A stretch of 64,000 nucleotides of DNA from Bacteroidota bacterium (GTDB lineage Bacteria; Bacteroidota; Bacteroidia; Bacteroidales; Paludibacteraceae). The notes under the pieces were generated by a model. It saw nothing but the letters and a program-made list of their open reading frames with translations. It was not told the DNA's origin and ran no database searches. Shown in pieces: positions 1 to 8,553 of the stretch; the stretch's first letter is position 1; every line of letters begins with the position of its first letter. The stretch is taken from contig JAEWAN010000025.1 in NCBI GenBank assembly GCA_023391625.1, forward strand, positions 51,165-115,164. Direction: 5' to 3'. Position numbers and translations under genes: made by a program.

Positions 1-438
1 AATGGTCCTTTTGAGTCTCGTATTCAGTATGCGGAGTATGACGTTTATGGTAATCCTTTGTATCTTATTAAGAATGGTAATGAACGTATTGTTTACATCT
101 GGAGTTATTTAGGGTTATATCCTATTGCGGAAATAAAAAATGCAAACTTCACTCAGGTAAATTCGGTGATTGATTCAAGTATAACTACAGCTCCTCGTCC
201 TAAAATGGAAAATATATCAGCCTTTTTACGGGAAGATCAATCTTTAAAATCAAATCCGTCACTTATTACTACATTTACTTATAAGCCGTTGGTTGGTGTG
301 ATTAAAGTTGAGGATCCGCGGGGGTATGCGACGTATTATGATTATGATGATAAAGGGCGTTTGAAGGAAGTTTATTATTATGAATATAATCGTAAAAAAA
401 TAATTGAGGGTTATGAGTATCATGTGGTAAATGAATAG
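1..438 (+). CDS. YD-repeat protein, C-terminal part (5' end outside window)
   Basis: The frame is open from base 1, so this is the 3' end of a longer gene. Visible residues include YDVYGNPLY near the start and DPRGYATYYDYDDKGRLKEV further on, which are classic YD/RHS repeat signatures. It stops without an RHS core domain. In Bacteroidales (family knowledge) a long YD-repeat protein of this kind often lies directly upstream of the DUF6443 RHS protein, as here with a 43-base gap. The likely role is the first half of a two-gene RHS delivery cage; that role is inferred. The true start and domains cannot be seen. Confidence 0.85.
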   Translation, partial: NGPFESRIQYAEYDVYGNPLYLIKNGNERIVYIWSYLGLYPIAEIKNANFTQVNSVIDSSITTAPRPKMENISAFLREDQSLKSNPSLITTFTYKPLVGVIKVEDPRGYATYYDYDDKGRLKEVYYYEYNRKKIIEGYEYHVVNE

Positions 439-481
439 AGCCTGTTTTTAATGTTTCCTTTATTTTATTTTTTACATTAAA

Positions 482-3400
482 ATGAATATCATGAAAAAAC
501 GAATACTTTTTTTTGTTATATTATTTTGTCCGGTATTTTTTGTTAATGCTCAGTTTGAAATTCGTGAATTGGATGGTAGCTTTGCTGGCAGTGGTACCAT
601 AGAGGCTTGTCAGGCTATTATTCTTAAGAATGGATTTAAATTTACAGCGGCAAGTAATAAGAATCTGATATTGAGAATACAGCCTAAACTTTGTCTTGTT
701 CAAGATATTGGGGTAAAGTCTTCAACTTTTTCTTATGAAGAAACCTTTAATACTGAGGATTGTGGAAATGCTTTTGGTGGAAGTGCTAACGATTATGTTC
801 ATAAATTGGTTTTAACAAGCTCTATGGAAATTAAAATTTCGCATTGTAAAGCGATACTTACCCATACACAGTTATTTTTGCTTGATTCAAACAATGAACT
901 CATAGCTTCTAGTACAGGTAATTCCGGTACATGTTCAACTGCAACCCGGGCTTATTTATTTCAAAAGCAACTGCCGGCAGGTACTTATTATATTGTGTCA
1001 GAGGGGCAAGGAACCATGAATGGGGAGATTACTTTGTCTGTAGAAGGAACGGTAAAAATATCTGAGCAGCAATCTGTTCCTAGTGCTAATCAGAACTATA
1101 TTTTAACAAAGCGACCTAAAGTACTAGGAAATACAACTGATGGCTTAACTATAACACAAGCTAATCAGTCTGTACAGTATTTGGACGGGCTAGGTAGGCT
1201 TGTTCAAACAGTGGAGGTTGCTGCTTCGCCGGAAGGAAAAGATTTGGTTAATTATATGGAATATGATCATACGAATAATGAAGATAGAGAATGGCTTTAT
1301 TTACCAATTGAAAATAATAAAGGGGCTTTTGTTAATTTTGAAGCGTTTAAAGCAATTAATTCATTGCCGGAATATGGAGAGGGTAGTCCTAAAAAGACAA
1401 CTGTGTATGAGGCTTCCGGTTTAAAACGAGTAGAAGAACAAAAGAACCCAGGAACTGCTTGGCATGAGCATCCTGTAGAAATCAATTATTATACAAACGC
1501 GGTTAATGAAGTGAGTTTGTATAAAGTAGAAGGAGGAAAGCTTAGAAGGTCCGGATATTATGCTAAAAATACTTTGTATAAAACTGAGATTATTGATGAA
1601 GATAGAAATAAATCTTATGAATACAAGAATATGACAGGACAAGTTGTAATGACACGACAAATATGTAATAGTATAAATCATGATACTTATTATGTATATG
1701 ATGATATGTCGCAACTATGTTATGTTTTGCCTCCTTTAGCTTCGGATTCATTATCCGGTACCATTTTTGATGATACAAATAATATTTTGAAACGTTATGC
1801 TTATATATATAAATATGATTATAGGGGTAGGAATGTGGAAAAGAAACTGCCCGGTTGTGAACCTGTTTATATGATATACGATCAGGCTGATCAGCTTATT
1901 CTTACCCAAGATGGAAATTTGCGGAAAAAAGGAGAATGGTTATTCACTATTCCAGATCGATTAGGAAGAATTGCCATAACAGGAATTTTGAAGCGAGAAA
2001 TTTTGGATAGAACTTCCTTTCTTAAAGATAAGTATGTTAGCACTATTCGTAGTGAAAGAGTTTCATTAGGTTATCTTGTTCCCGCAGCCTTAAATATAAC
2101 TTATGAGGAAAATTTTCTTTCTGTAATCTTTTACGATGATTACGATTGGCTTGATACATCCTCGTCATTGTATTATGTGCAGAATGCGAGTTATGGGGAA
2201 TGGGACCAGAAAGGGCAAGGTCTAATGACTGGTATGCGTACGTATCCATTGTATGGTATGCCTGAAAGTGAATATATTACGACAGCTTATTATTATGATT
2301 ATAAAGGAAGACAGGTACAGGTACGTTCAGATAACCAGTTGGGGGGAGTAGATTGTACTTATTATAAATATAATTTATTAGATCGGGTTGTTGCCATGCT
2401 GAAAGAACATAACATAGTTTCACCCGCTTCTCCTGTTATTTCTGAAACATATGCATATACTTATGATCATAATGGAAGGTTAATTAATACTTATTTGACC
2501 ATGTCTAAAGGTGGAAACGGAAAAGTTTTATTGTCTCAATGTCAGTATGATAAATTGGGGCGCTTGTCTGCTAAAGCTCAACATAATCATTTAAAAACGA
2601 CTCAGTATGAATATAATATCCGTAATTGGTTAACTCGTATTTCTGAAGGAGAATTTAATCAAACATTATATTATAATAAGGTTCCTATGGGTGATATAAC
2701 TCCGTTATATAATGGAAATATCACAGCAATGAGTTGGAGGTATCCTGGTGTGGTAAATGCATACCGTTATGAATACGATGGATTAAATAGACTGACTTTG
2801 GCACAGTTTGGAGAAGTGTCTGAAACCAGCTGGTCTTTCTCCAATAAATATAATGAATCTTATGAATATGATAAAATGGGTAATATCATAGCTTTAAGTA
2901 GATACTCGGATGGAAATCTTGTGGATGATCTGGAATTGAAATATAATGGTAATCAATTGTATCAAGTAACAGACCATAGTACGTGGAATTCTCAAAGTGG
3001 ATCATATGATTTGAAAGAGTATCAGGATCATTCAACGTCTACTAATTCTACTGAATTTTATTATGATGCAAATGGTAATATGATAACAGATTTAGACCGA
3101 AAAATTTCTACAATAACTTATAATGTGTTGAATCTTCCGGATACAATTCAGTTTAGCACGGGAGAACAAATTATAAATAGGTATGATGCAGCAGGTTTTA
3201 AATGTCAGGCTGATTATATTAGCTACGGAGATAATATTCAGGTTCCTATGGGCAGTATATTACATTCTTCTGGAACGATTAAGTACAAACAAACATTTGC
3301 TTATGCAGATAATGTAGATTACAAATTATATAATAACTCTAGCTATAGTTGTCAACGTATAAAAAATGCAGAGGGTTTTTATGATGAAACTGATAAATAT

Positions 3401-4375
3401 AATTATTTTCGTAGAGACCATTTAGGTAATGTACGTGAAGTCTGGAAGAATTTCTCGGCTTCGGGTGCAACTTATCAACGGATGCAGTATTATCCAAGTG
3501 GTCTACCTTGGTCAGTGTCGGAATCCCCTGCTTATCAGCCATATAAATATAATGGTAAGGAATTTGTAGAGGATCATGGATATGATAGTTATGATTATCA
3601 AGCTCGTCAGATGTATCCAGCTATTATGCGATTTACAACAGTAGATCCATTAGCTGAAAAATATTATTCGGTTAGCCCATATAGCTATTGTCTGAATAAT
3701 CCTGTTTATTATGTTGATCCGGATGGTAGGTTTGTTGGTACTGCTATTGGTGTGATAATTGGAGGTGCTACAGGGGCATATCAAGCTTATAGAAATGGAA
3801 CAGATATATGGGCTGGGGCGGCAGAGGGAGCTGTTGCAGGAGCTATTACAGGTGCTGCTGTCGATATAGCAGTAGCTGCTACGTTTGCTACTGGAGGAGG
3901 CGCTTTGGTCGCTATAGGTGCAGGTGCTGTTGCAGGAGCAGCAGGAGGAGCGATTGGTAGTGTTGCTGGTGATGTTGCAGGACAAGTGGTTGAACAACGT
4001 GATGCCGTGACAACTACAATTTCTACTGAAAATTTTGCAGATAAGGCAATTACTGGAGCTGTAGTGGGTGCTGTTAATGGGGTTACCGGAGGTGCAGTCG
4101 GTGCCTTGGGTAAGGTAGCAACTACTTCCACTCTTGCGGTTCAAGCTACAATGTCTCAGAATATTACGAGTACGGCAGCAGTGTTAACTTCACAGGGGGC
4201 TACTCAGAGTACAGTAAATGCAGCGGTTAGTAGCATAACAAAAGGTATGGGTACTGCAGGAAGCAATACTGTTAATGCCATGATAAAAGTAGAAGCCGCT
4301 GTTTCTACTGGAACAGCAGCTGGAGTTGTTGTGGTAGATGAGTTTATTGGTCAGTCAAGCATTGTTGTTAAATAG
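482..4375 (+). CDS. RHS repeat-associated core domain protein with DUF6443 (polymorphic toxin carrier)
   Basis: A 1297-residue protein. The better start is probably the second ATG at 491, which gives a standard signal peptide (MKKRILFFVILF...NAQ). A secreted N-terminal part is followed by a DUF6443-like segment around residues 204-330 (LDGLGRLVQTVEV), then many YD repeats. The RHS core runs from about residue 976 (RRDHLGNVREVW) through RFTTVDPLAEKYYS to the DPDGR end at about 1083. The last ~214 residues are a Gly/Ala-rich tip with GAVAGAAGGAIGS-type hydrophobic repeats; no known toxin motif was recognised. RHS proteins usually enclose and deliver a C-terminal toxin. No intact immunity gene follows; decayed transposase DNA occupies that place. 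Export is expected by Sec signal peptide, with the later route unknown. Confidence 0.93.
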   Translation: MNIMKKRILFFVILFCPVFFVNAQFEIRELDGSFAGSGTIEACQAIILKNGFKFTAASNKNLILRIQPKLCLVQDIGVKSSTFSYEETFNTEDCGNAFGGSANDYVHKLVLTSSMEIKISHCKAILTHTQLFLLDSNNELIASSTGNSGTCSTATRAYLFQKQLPAGTYYIVSEGQGTMNGEITLSVEGTVKISEQQSVPSANQNYILTKRPKVLGNTTDGLTITQANQSVQYLDGLGRLVQTVEVAASPEGKDLVNYMEYDHTNNEDREWLYLPIENNKGAFVNFEAFKAINSLPEYGEGSPKKTTVYEASGLKRVEEQKNPGTAWHEHPVEINYYTNAVNEVSLYKVEGGKLRRSGYYAKNTLYKTEIIDEDRNKSYEYKNMTGQVVMTRQICNSINHDTYYVYDDMSQLCYVLPPLASDSLSGTIFDDTNNILKRYAYIYKYDYRGRNVEKKLPGCEPVYMIYDQADQLILTQDGNLRKKGEWLFTIPDRLGRIAITGILKREILDRTSFLKDKYVSTIRSERVSLGYLVPAALNITYEENFLSVIFYDDYDWLDTSSSLYYVQNASYGEWDQKGQGLMTGMRTYPLYGMPESEYITTAYYYDYKGRQVQVRSDNQLGGVDCTYYKYNLLDRVVAMLKEHNIVSPASPVISETYAYTYDHNGRLINTYLTMSKGGNGKVLLSQCQYDKLGRLSAKAQHNHLKTTQYEYNIRNWLTRISEGEFNQTLYYNKVPMGDITPLYNGNITAMSWRYPGVVNAYRYEYDGLNRLTLAQFGEVSETSWSFSNKYNESYEYDKMGNIIALSRYSDGNLVDDLELKYNGNQLYQVTDHSTWNSQSGSYDLKEYQDHSTSTNSTEFYYDANGNMITDLDRKISTITYNVLNLPDTIQFSTGEQIINRYDAAGFKCQADYISYGDNIQVPMGSILHSSGTIKYKQTFAYADNVDYKLYNNSSYSCQRIKNAEGFYDETDKYNYFRRDHLGNVREVWKNFSASGATYQRMQYYPSGLPWSVSESPAYQPYKYNGKEFVEDHGYDSYDYQARQMYPAIMRFTTVDPLAEKYYSVSPYSYCLNNPVYYVDPDGRFVGTAIGVIIGGATGAYQAYRNGTDIWAGAAEGAVAGAITGAAVDIAVAATFATGGGALVAIGAGAVAGAAGGAIGSVAGDVAGQVVEQRDAVTTTISTENFADKAITGAVVGAVNGVTGGAVGALGKVATTSTLAVQATMSQNITSTAAVLTSQGATQSTVNAAVSSITKGMGTAGSNTVNAMIKVEAAVSTGTAAGVVVVDEFIGQSSIVVK

Positions 4376-4529
4376 TAAGTTATATCATAATTGATTATTT
4401 CGAGTTTTTATTTTGGAAAGTGTCCTTTTAGTTGCGTTTATTTAATTTATTATTTATGATATTTCCGGTAATAATGCCAAAAGTAGCACCTGAGAGAGCA
4501 ACTATATTCGGATATAATAAATAGTTACA
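4376..4529 (+). other. Short gap after the RHS gene with a 22-codon ORF remnant
   Basis: No real gene is visible. An ATG near 4458 opens a 22-residue frame (MIFPVIMPKVAPERATIFGY...) that ends just before the palindrome. It could be the rump of an immunity gene for the RHS tip, but nothing supports this beyond position. Confidence 0.25.
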
Positions 4530-4583
4530 TCAAAAGATACTAACTTAGAAGGAACCAGTTCCTTCTAAGTTAGTATCTTTTGA
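4530..4583. repeat. Perfect 54-bp palindrome (26-bp arms, 2-base loop)
   Basis: The left arm 4530-4555 and right arm 4558-4583 are exact reverse complements around the dinucleotide CA at 4556-4557. It lies 155 bases after the RHS stop and directly before the zinc-ribbon codons of the decayed transposase. It could be a strong bidirectional terminator for the RHS gene, or two abutted copies of an insertion-sequence terminal repeat. No second copy was found beyond the transposase end, so the IS reading is unproven. Confidence 0.8.
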
Positions 4584-4589
4584 ATAAAC

Positions 4590-5572
4590 GCCGCCGCGTT
4601 TGCTGTCCTCTATGCTCTTCTTTAAAAACAATAAAGAAAGGCATTCAGTCCAATAACCAGTGTTCATAAATGTAAAGTAGGTAAACATTATTTTACTTAT
4701 CATCATTAATATATTTCCTCTTCAAACCGTTTTATCTAGGGTAGAGCGCGGGCATACCATTGAGTACATTTCCTAACGAAGTGGATATAGTGAACGCACC
4801 TTTAAAAAGATATTTTAGCGACTATTTTAAGAATTATCCCTAATGGCATATCCGTTTCGTTCTAGTGAGAAAGTCAACCTGTTGATTGCTGGAACCTACT
4901 TTTCTAATAATTCTAATAAGGTTTGTCTGATACTTTATTAGGACAATAATTTGAAAGCTACATAGCTATATCAGTTAACAGATAATGAATGGCTGAATGA
5001 AATAACAGAAAATATTGCAAATCTGGTATTATTAGGTATTTGTAGTGAAAGTGTTACCTGTGACGGAGCTGCAAGTATTATACAAGCAGTGCGAAAGAGT
5101 TCACTTTAGGCTATCATTCAATACTGTACAGTACATGTACAGCGGGAGGTAATAGCTAACCAAAGATCCAAAGAGTGAAACAGGGAAAGAATTACATTCA
5201 ATCGTTGGTCATCTAAACAAAATTACAGATAGAGAGCAATGGGAAAATTGGATAGTAGAATTGCTTCGATGGGAAAAGGAACACAGAGCGTATTTAAATC
5301 AAAAAACTTATCCTGATGGTGATCCTAAAAAAGCCTGGTTTACCCACAGAATGGTCAGAAAATCTTTTGTCCATATTAAAAGAGCCTTACCTGACTTATT
5401 TCATTTCCTGGATAATGACAATATACCAAAATCAACTAATGCATTAGAGTCCTTCTTTGGACATCTGAAAATAAAATTAGGACAACACAAAGGATTATCC
5501 AAAGAACATTTTAAAAGCTATATAAAGTGGTATTTGTTCTTGAAAAGTAATCGAGATAAATACAAAAAATGA
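4590..5572 (+). pseudogene. Decayed MULE/IS256-like transposase with N-terminal zinc ribbon
   Basis: Pieces of one transposase are spread over three frames. CPLCSSLKTIKKG near 4604 is a zinc-ribbon start. LKRYFSDYFKNYP near 4799 and SEKVNLLIAGTYFSN near 4861 follow, then ESVTCDGAASI near 5050, CTVHVQREV near 5125, and an open stretch from about 5156 to the stop at 5572 with NALESFFGHLKIKLG. The DDE acidic residues would lie in LL(D)GTY, TCDG and ALES; the first Asp is replaced by Ala here. There are several in-frame stops and at least two frameshifts. The family assignment is from memory of Bacteroidetes transposases. It is dead as a protein and marks an old insertion behind the RHS gene. Confidence 0.75.
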
Positions 5573-5592
5573 GAGGTTGATAATTCGTTTTA

Positions 5593-5730
5593 ACCTCTAA
5601 AGTAAATTAACTTCTTTACACACATTATAGGGTCAAGTGAAAGAACAAAGCATTTTCATTTTTGGAGTTACTATATTCTCTTTATATTGAACAATTATCA
5701 TGAGATTCAATGAAAATATACTTTAGAGGT
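5593..5730. repeat. Pair of 12-bp inverted repeats 114 bp apart
   Basis: ACCTCTAAAGTA at 5593-5604 is exactly complementary to TACTTTAGAGGT at 5719-5730. The pair sits just after the decayed transposase and before the AbiEi-like remnant. It may be a relic of an element end. The 114 bases between have no gene. Confidence 0.35.
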
Positions 5731-5801
5731 GAATTCGGTTGTACAAAACTACTGCATATTAAATATTTTGTAGTATTTTTTGCTTACAAAAGAGATTAGC
5801 A

Positions 5802-6046
5802 ATGGGTATAACGGATTATATAATTCGGAATGGTGGCTTCATATCATTTGCTGATGCCAAGAAAGCCTCTCTGTACAATGAACTATTGGAAGGAACGAGA
5901 TCTGGAGAGGTTGTACGTGTATGACAAGGCATGTATGCCTTTAGTGAAGGATTGTCTAAACAGATGATTGATGTTGCCCCGGTGGTGTATTGTGCCTATA
6001 TTCAGCATGATCGCATCACGAACTAACAACTCAAATTCCTCGTCCG
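5802..6046 (+). pseudogene. AbiEi-type antitoxin domain protein remnant
   Basis: The first frame from ATG 5802 gives 40 residues (MGITDYIIRNGGFISFADAK...) and stops at 5924. The same frame then reads QGMYAFSEGLSKQMIDVAPV, and after a shift near 5978 PGGVLCLYSA, a stop, and SHHELTTQIP up to about 6035. The order IIxxxGGFxS / GxYxxxxxL / PxGVLCLYSA / ELTTQIP is the winged-helix start of AbiEi-family (type IV toxin-antitoxin) antitoxins of Bacteroidetes as I know them. The C-terminal half and any AbiEii partner are missing. Two stops and one frameshift make it non-functional. The minus-strand ORFs over this stretch are shadows. Confidence 0.55.
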
Positions 6047-6291
6047 CCAGTTCACCACGGAAGTGTCGCTGGGCAAGTCTCATATGATATGCTATATTTC
6101 GTGTCCTCAAAAAGTTCATTCTCGATTTTCGTCCAAATATGCACGGAAGGATTGCGGCAGCTCGGTACAAAGATTCGGGCAAGTTCCGCTTCTGATGATA
6201 GACGGTAACGCTGTGGGTAAGTCAACCTGTCAAGACGTGCAATCAAGTTTTTCTGCGGAAAGTTCCATCTTACCGGACGAATGGTTTGTAT
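6047..6291 (-). other. Unresolved mobile-element debris, possibly RteC-like
   Basis: On the minus strand broken frames give phrases such as RWNFPQKNLIARLDRL and RKSRMNFLRTRNIAYHM. The spacing of W-N, L and R-K-x-R-x-x-x-L resembles the C-terminal part of RteC regulators from Bacteroides conjugative transposons. The match is weak and the frame breaks repeatedly. It is continuous in position and strand with the recombinase remnant, so an origin in the same lost element is likely. Confidence 0.2.
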
Positions 6292-6639
6292 TCACTCCAG
6301 AGACGGACAACGGTTCTCTTTTCTCTTCTTGTCACGATGGGCGGTGTAAAGTGTTCCAAGAAATGCAGACCAATAACTGGCGATCGTATTGGAAAGTAGT
6401 TTACGTTTATGATGGATGATCTGCGATGTACAAAGTAGATATTCCAGGATTTTGCTACATAGTTTCACGGTCATTTCCACGAATGTGCATTTGCTTTTCA
6501 CGATGTGGTTAAAGTGCAGGAAAGCCAGTTCATAACGGGAGTTCTTTTTGCCTGTATATGTCTTGAAGTAATCGATAAAACTATCGTTCAGTTTGTTCTT
6601 GTCCACAGTTTTGCAAATGGGTATCCGATTGCGTTTGGT
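6292..6639 (-). pseudogene. Tyrosine recombinase (integrase) remnant, SAM-like core-binding domain
   Basis: Reading the minus strand from about 6639 the frame gives RNRIPICKTVDKNKLNDSFI, then DYFKTYTGKKNSRYELAFLH, TVKLCSKILEYLL, SNTIASYWSAFLGTLYTA and HRDKKRKEN before a stop near 6292. This is the core-binding (SAM-like) domain of Bacteroidetes phage-type integrases. The catalytic domain with R-H-R-Y is absent and the N-terminal arm domain is replaced by remnants of another gene, so a deletion has joined two genes. It is surely inactive. Confidence 0.6.
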
Positions 6640-6875
6640 AGTGGTATAAAGTTATGACCGCGTTTCTAATTGTATTGGCGGCTACCATAAGGATGGTAAC
6701 CTTTGAAAAGGTGAGATACTCTTGATGTTGTATCTCTAAAAACAGATTCTACGGCATTAAGCCAATCTTGTAGCCGCTTCGTCCGCGCTTTTTTGGCTTT
6801 GTCTGCGCAATGTACGGAACAGTATTTCTGCATACCGCTGTTAGCTGTGAACGTTCTGTCGCAAATGTACATTTC
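6640..6875 (-). pseudogene. Zinc-finger/HTH DNA-binding protein remnant (excisionase-like)
   Basis: The minus strand reads MYICDRTFTANSGMQKYCSV then HCADKAKKARTKRLQDWLNA, a Cys-x-n-Cys-x3-Cys type knuckle followed by a basic helix, seen in small excisionase-like proteins of Bacteroidetes mobile elements. After RDTT the listed frame runs out, but a frame shift by one base restores QEYLTFSKVTILMVAANTIR, the expected helix-turn-helix start. It then fuses to the integrase remnant. The first Cys pair is incomplete. Function lost. Confidence 0.45.
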
Positions 6876-7179
6876 TTGTTGTTTTCATTCTTCCCTTTTT
6901 TGATGTTTAACACTCTTTTCTGTGTATTCTATCGGTAAGAGAACGGAGGTCAACCGTTGTCAACCCAGTAAAGATTGGTGGTAATCTTCTTTTTTCGTTT
7001 CTTGTTAACAGTTGTAAACCAATGTCAATGGGCTTTAATTTTGTGGTAATAAAAAAGTTCCGTATATTCATTGCGATAGAAATATGTCACGAAAATATGA
7101 GGAAAATGGAGGGGCAGCAAATAAGATGTACGAAATGTTATGTTTTATATAATATTGATATTTAGCAATTTAATTGTAG
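6876..7179. other. A+T-rich gap with two TTGTCAAC/TTAACAG-like motifs
   Basis: No gene is seen. Short related motifs occur: GTCAACCGTTGTCAACCC near 6949 and GTTAACAGTTGTAAACC near 7003, with a cousin (CTTGTTAACAGTGTAAAC) near 9081. They lie behind a decayed integrase and could be arm-type or att relics, but no duplicated core was found. Confidence 0.25.
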
Positions 7180-7567
7180 GTGGTCTCGTTGTTTGCAAGT
7201 GGTTGCATCTATCCAAATATAAACAGGAAATACTTAGACTGTTTGTTATCAATAAGAATTATTGATAGATATATAAAGGATGTGTTGTCATTGTTCTTTA
7301 TGATAGAACTTTTATTTTTCTCGTATAACTTAAGAGGATTTTTTAAGATGGTAGATGATTTGTTATATTCCATAACACATATATTTAGTAGTAAATGATA
7401 TAACGGATTTGGAAAAGTTTAATGTGAAGAGTATTACGAGAAAATTTGTTTTTAAAAGAAAGAAGTTGATAGATAAGACTGATTATGATGATATAGTTGT
7501 AGCATATGGTAAATGGGCAGGAACAGAAGAAGGTATTTTACATGGATTTGGAAGCCCATGTGGATGA
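7180..7567 (+). pseudogene. Decayed copy of the LIDKTDY immunity-like family
   Basis: From 7385 the frame reads LVVNDITDLEKFN and KFVFKRKKLIDKTDY, nearly identical in DNA to 11370-11465 in the intact-looking paralog. Upstream, 7180-7384 is open in another frame and shows blurred similarity (for example AAGATGGTAGATGAT against AAGTGGCATGTACAAGATGAT), so at least one frameshift separates the halves. After KTDY an internal deletion joins it to VAYGKW, a phrase that also occurs in DNA near 11655 before the orphan tip. It is a broken third member of the family at 10606 and 11119. Confidence 0.6.
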
Positions 7568-7755
7568 TAAAAATAGGAGATGTTTGGGAGTAATGATTGA
7601 ATTTAATCAAATCAACCTCATTGCGAAGCAGGAACAGTGAAAACAATAGAAGGTCAAATTCAAATGAATAATTATGGGAGACTTAAACTCGAAAATGACA
7701 AATCAGAAATAAATTATTAGTGGTGGAAAATGCAGAACAGAAGCGAAGACGAATA

Positions 7756-8188
7756 ATGGGGAAACAATTTCTTCCAAAATATATGGATTCTCTAAATGAA
7801 ATTTTAATAAAGATAATTTCGTCAAATGATTTATTGAGCATTGTTGAAACAGACTATTTCTATTCTCAAGTGGATTATGAGAAAAGCCCAAGAGTAAAAA
7901 ACAATTTTATTTTCTGCAAGAAAAAATGTTGAGCAAATTCTGAAAGAGCATTCTATTGATTTTAATGAAAAATATATTCTGTGGATAAAGTACGCTAATG
8001 ATTGTGGTGCACTTAAACTTAAATCTTTAAATTACTTTAATTTTGAGTTTCCTTATAATGTCTCTACAAATGGGATAATCACCCTTATTCAAATTGATTA
8101 TAGATATGAAATTTTATTAGATTTCTATGGGGAGGATAATAATGAGTTTTTAGATATTGAGATTTTTTACGAAAAAAGAAATAAATGA
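7756..8188 (+). pseudogene. Small acidic immunity-like protein split by a frameshift
   Basis: From ATG 7756 (or GTG 7720) the frame gives MGKQFLPKYMDSLNEI through YFYSQVDYEKSPRVKNN, then ends early. Shifting one base inside the T-rich run near 7900-7912 continues as LFSARKNVEQILKEHSIDF, NEKYILWIKYANDCGALKL and QIDYRYEILLDFYGEDNNEF to the stop at 8188. Repaired, it would be about 143 residues, cytosolic (no signal peptide), like many SMI1/SUKH-size immunity proteins, though I do not recognise the family. One lost base in a homopolymer explains the break. Confidence 0.5.
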
Positions 8189-8282
8189 AAAAACAGTAAA
8201 TTTTTTTGGTAAAGCAGAAAAAGGAGAGATAAATATATATCCACACTTAATCTGAAAAAACAACTTGCAATAGTTGGGGTTT

Positions 8283-8552
8283 ATGCTTAGTAGTATTGCC
8301 CCAAATGTAAAATCTGTTGATGTCTTGCTTAATGTAGAAGATGTACGGGTAACTGGAAGTTTGTTTCAGACAGTAGAACAAAATACAACGACTGCCTTAT
8401 TTCACGAGATAGGGGAACGAAATAGTCGTTCGAGTGTAGAATATCGAGGTGGTGTGATTGATTATGAAAATTATGTAAGAAAGATAATCGGGCTTCCTGT
8501 AAGGCCTTATGATTTAAATCACAAACCTTATATACCTAATACAAATAGATGA
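8283..8552 (+). CDS. Orphan RHS-type tip fragment with a HEIGE zinc-peptidase-like motif
   Basis: A short frame beginning at ATG 8283 (TTG 8274 also possible). It contains TTALFHEIGERNSRSS and, after a spacer, VIDYENYVRKIIGLPVRPYD. A HExxE/H helix followed by a ...YEN.VR..GLP.R.YD tail is the layout I know from metallopeptidase tips of RHS-like toxins, where the tail glutamate is the third zinc ligand. The protein lacks an RHS core and an upstream half, so it is an orphan tip rather than a complete toxin. The next gene starts two bases after its stop, the usual toxin-immunity spacing. Confidence 0.45.
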   Translation: MLSSIAPNVKSVDVLLNVEDVRVTGSLFQTVEQNTTTALFHEIGERNSRSSVEYRGGVIDYENYVRKIIGLPVRPYDLNHKPYIPNTNR

Positions 8553-8553
8553 T

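Noticed and set aside
3650..4144. Minus-strand frames over the Gly/Ala-rich RHS tip
   Set aside because: Ser/Cys- and Ala/Pro-rich translations are the mirror image of the repetitive GGxGCA codons of the RHS gene.
5883..6182. A 99-codon minus-strand frame
   Set aside because: Most of it is the shadow of the plus-strand AbiEi-like remnant (QGMYAFSEGL, PGGVLCLYSA, ELTTQIP), which makes better sense.
6063..6419. A 118-codon plus-strand frame
   Set aside because: It lies opposite the recombinase-related minus-strand debris and shows no motif of its own.
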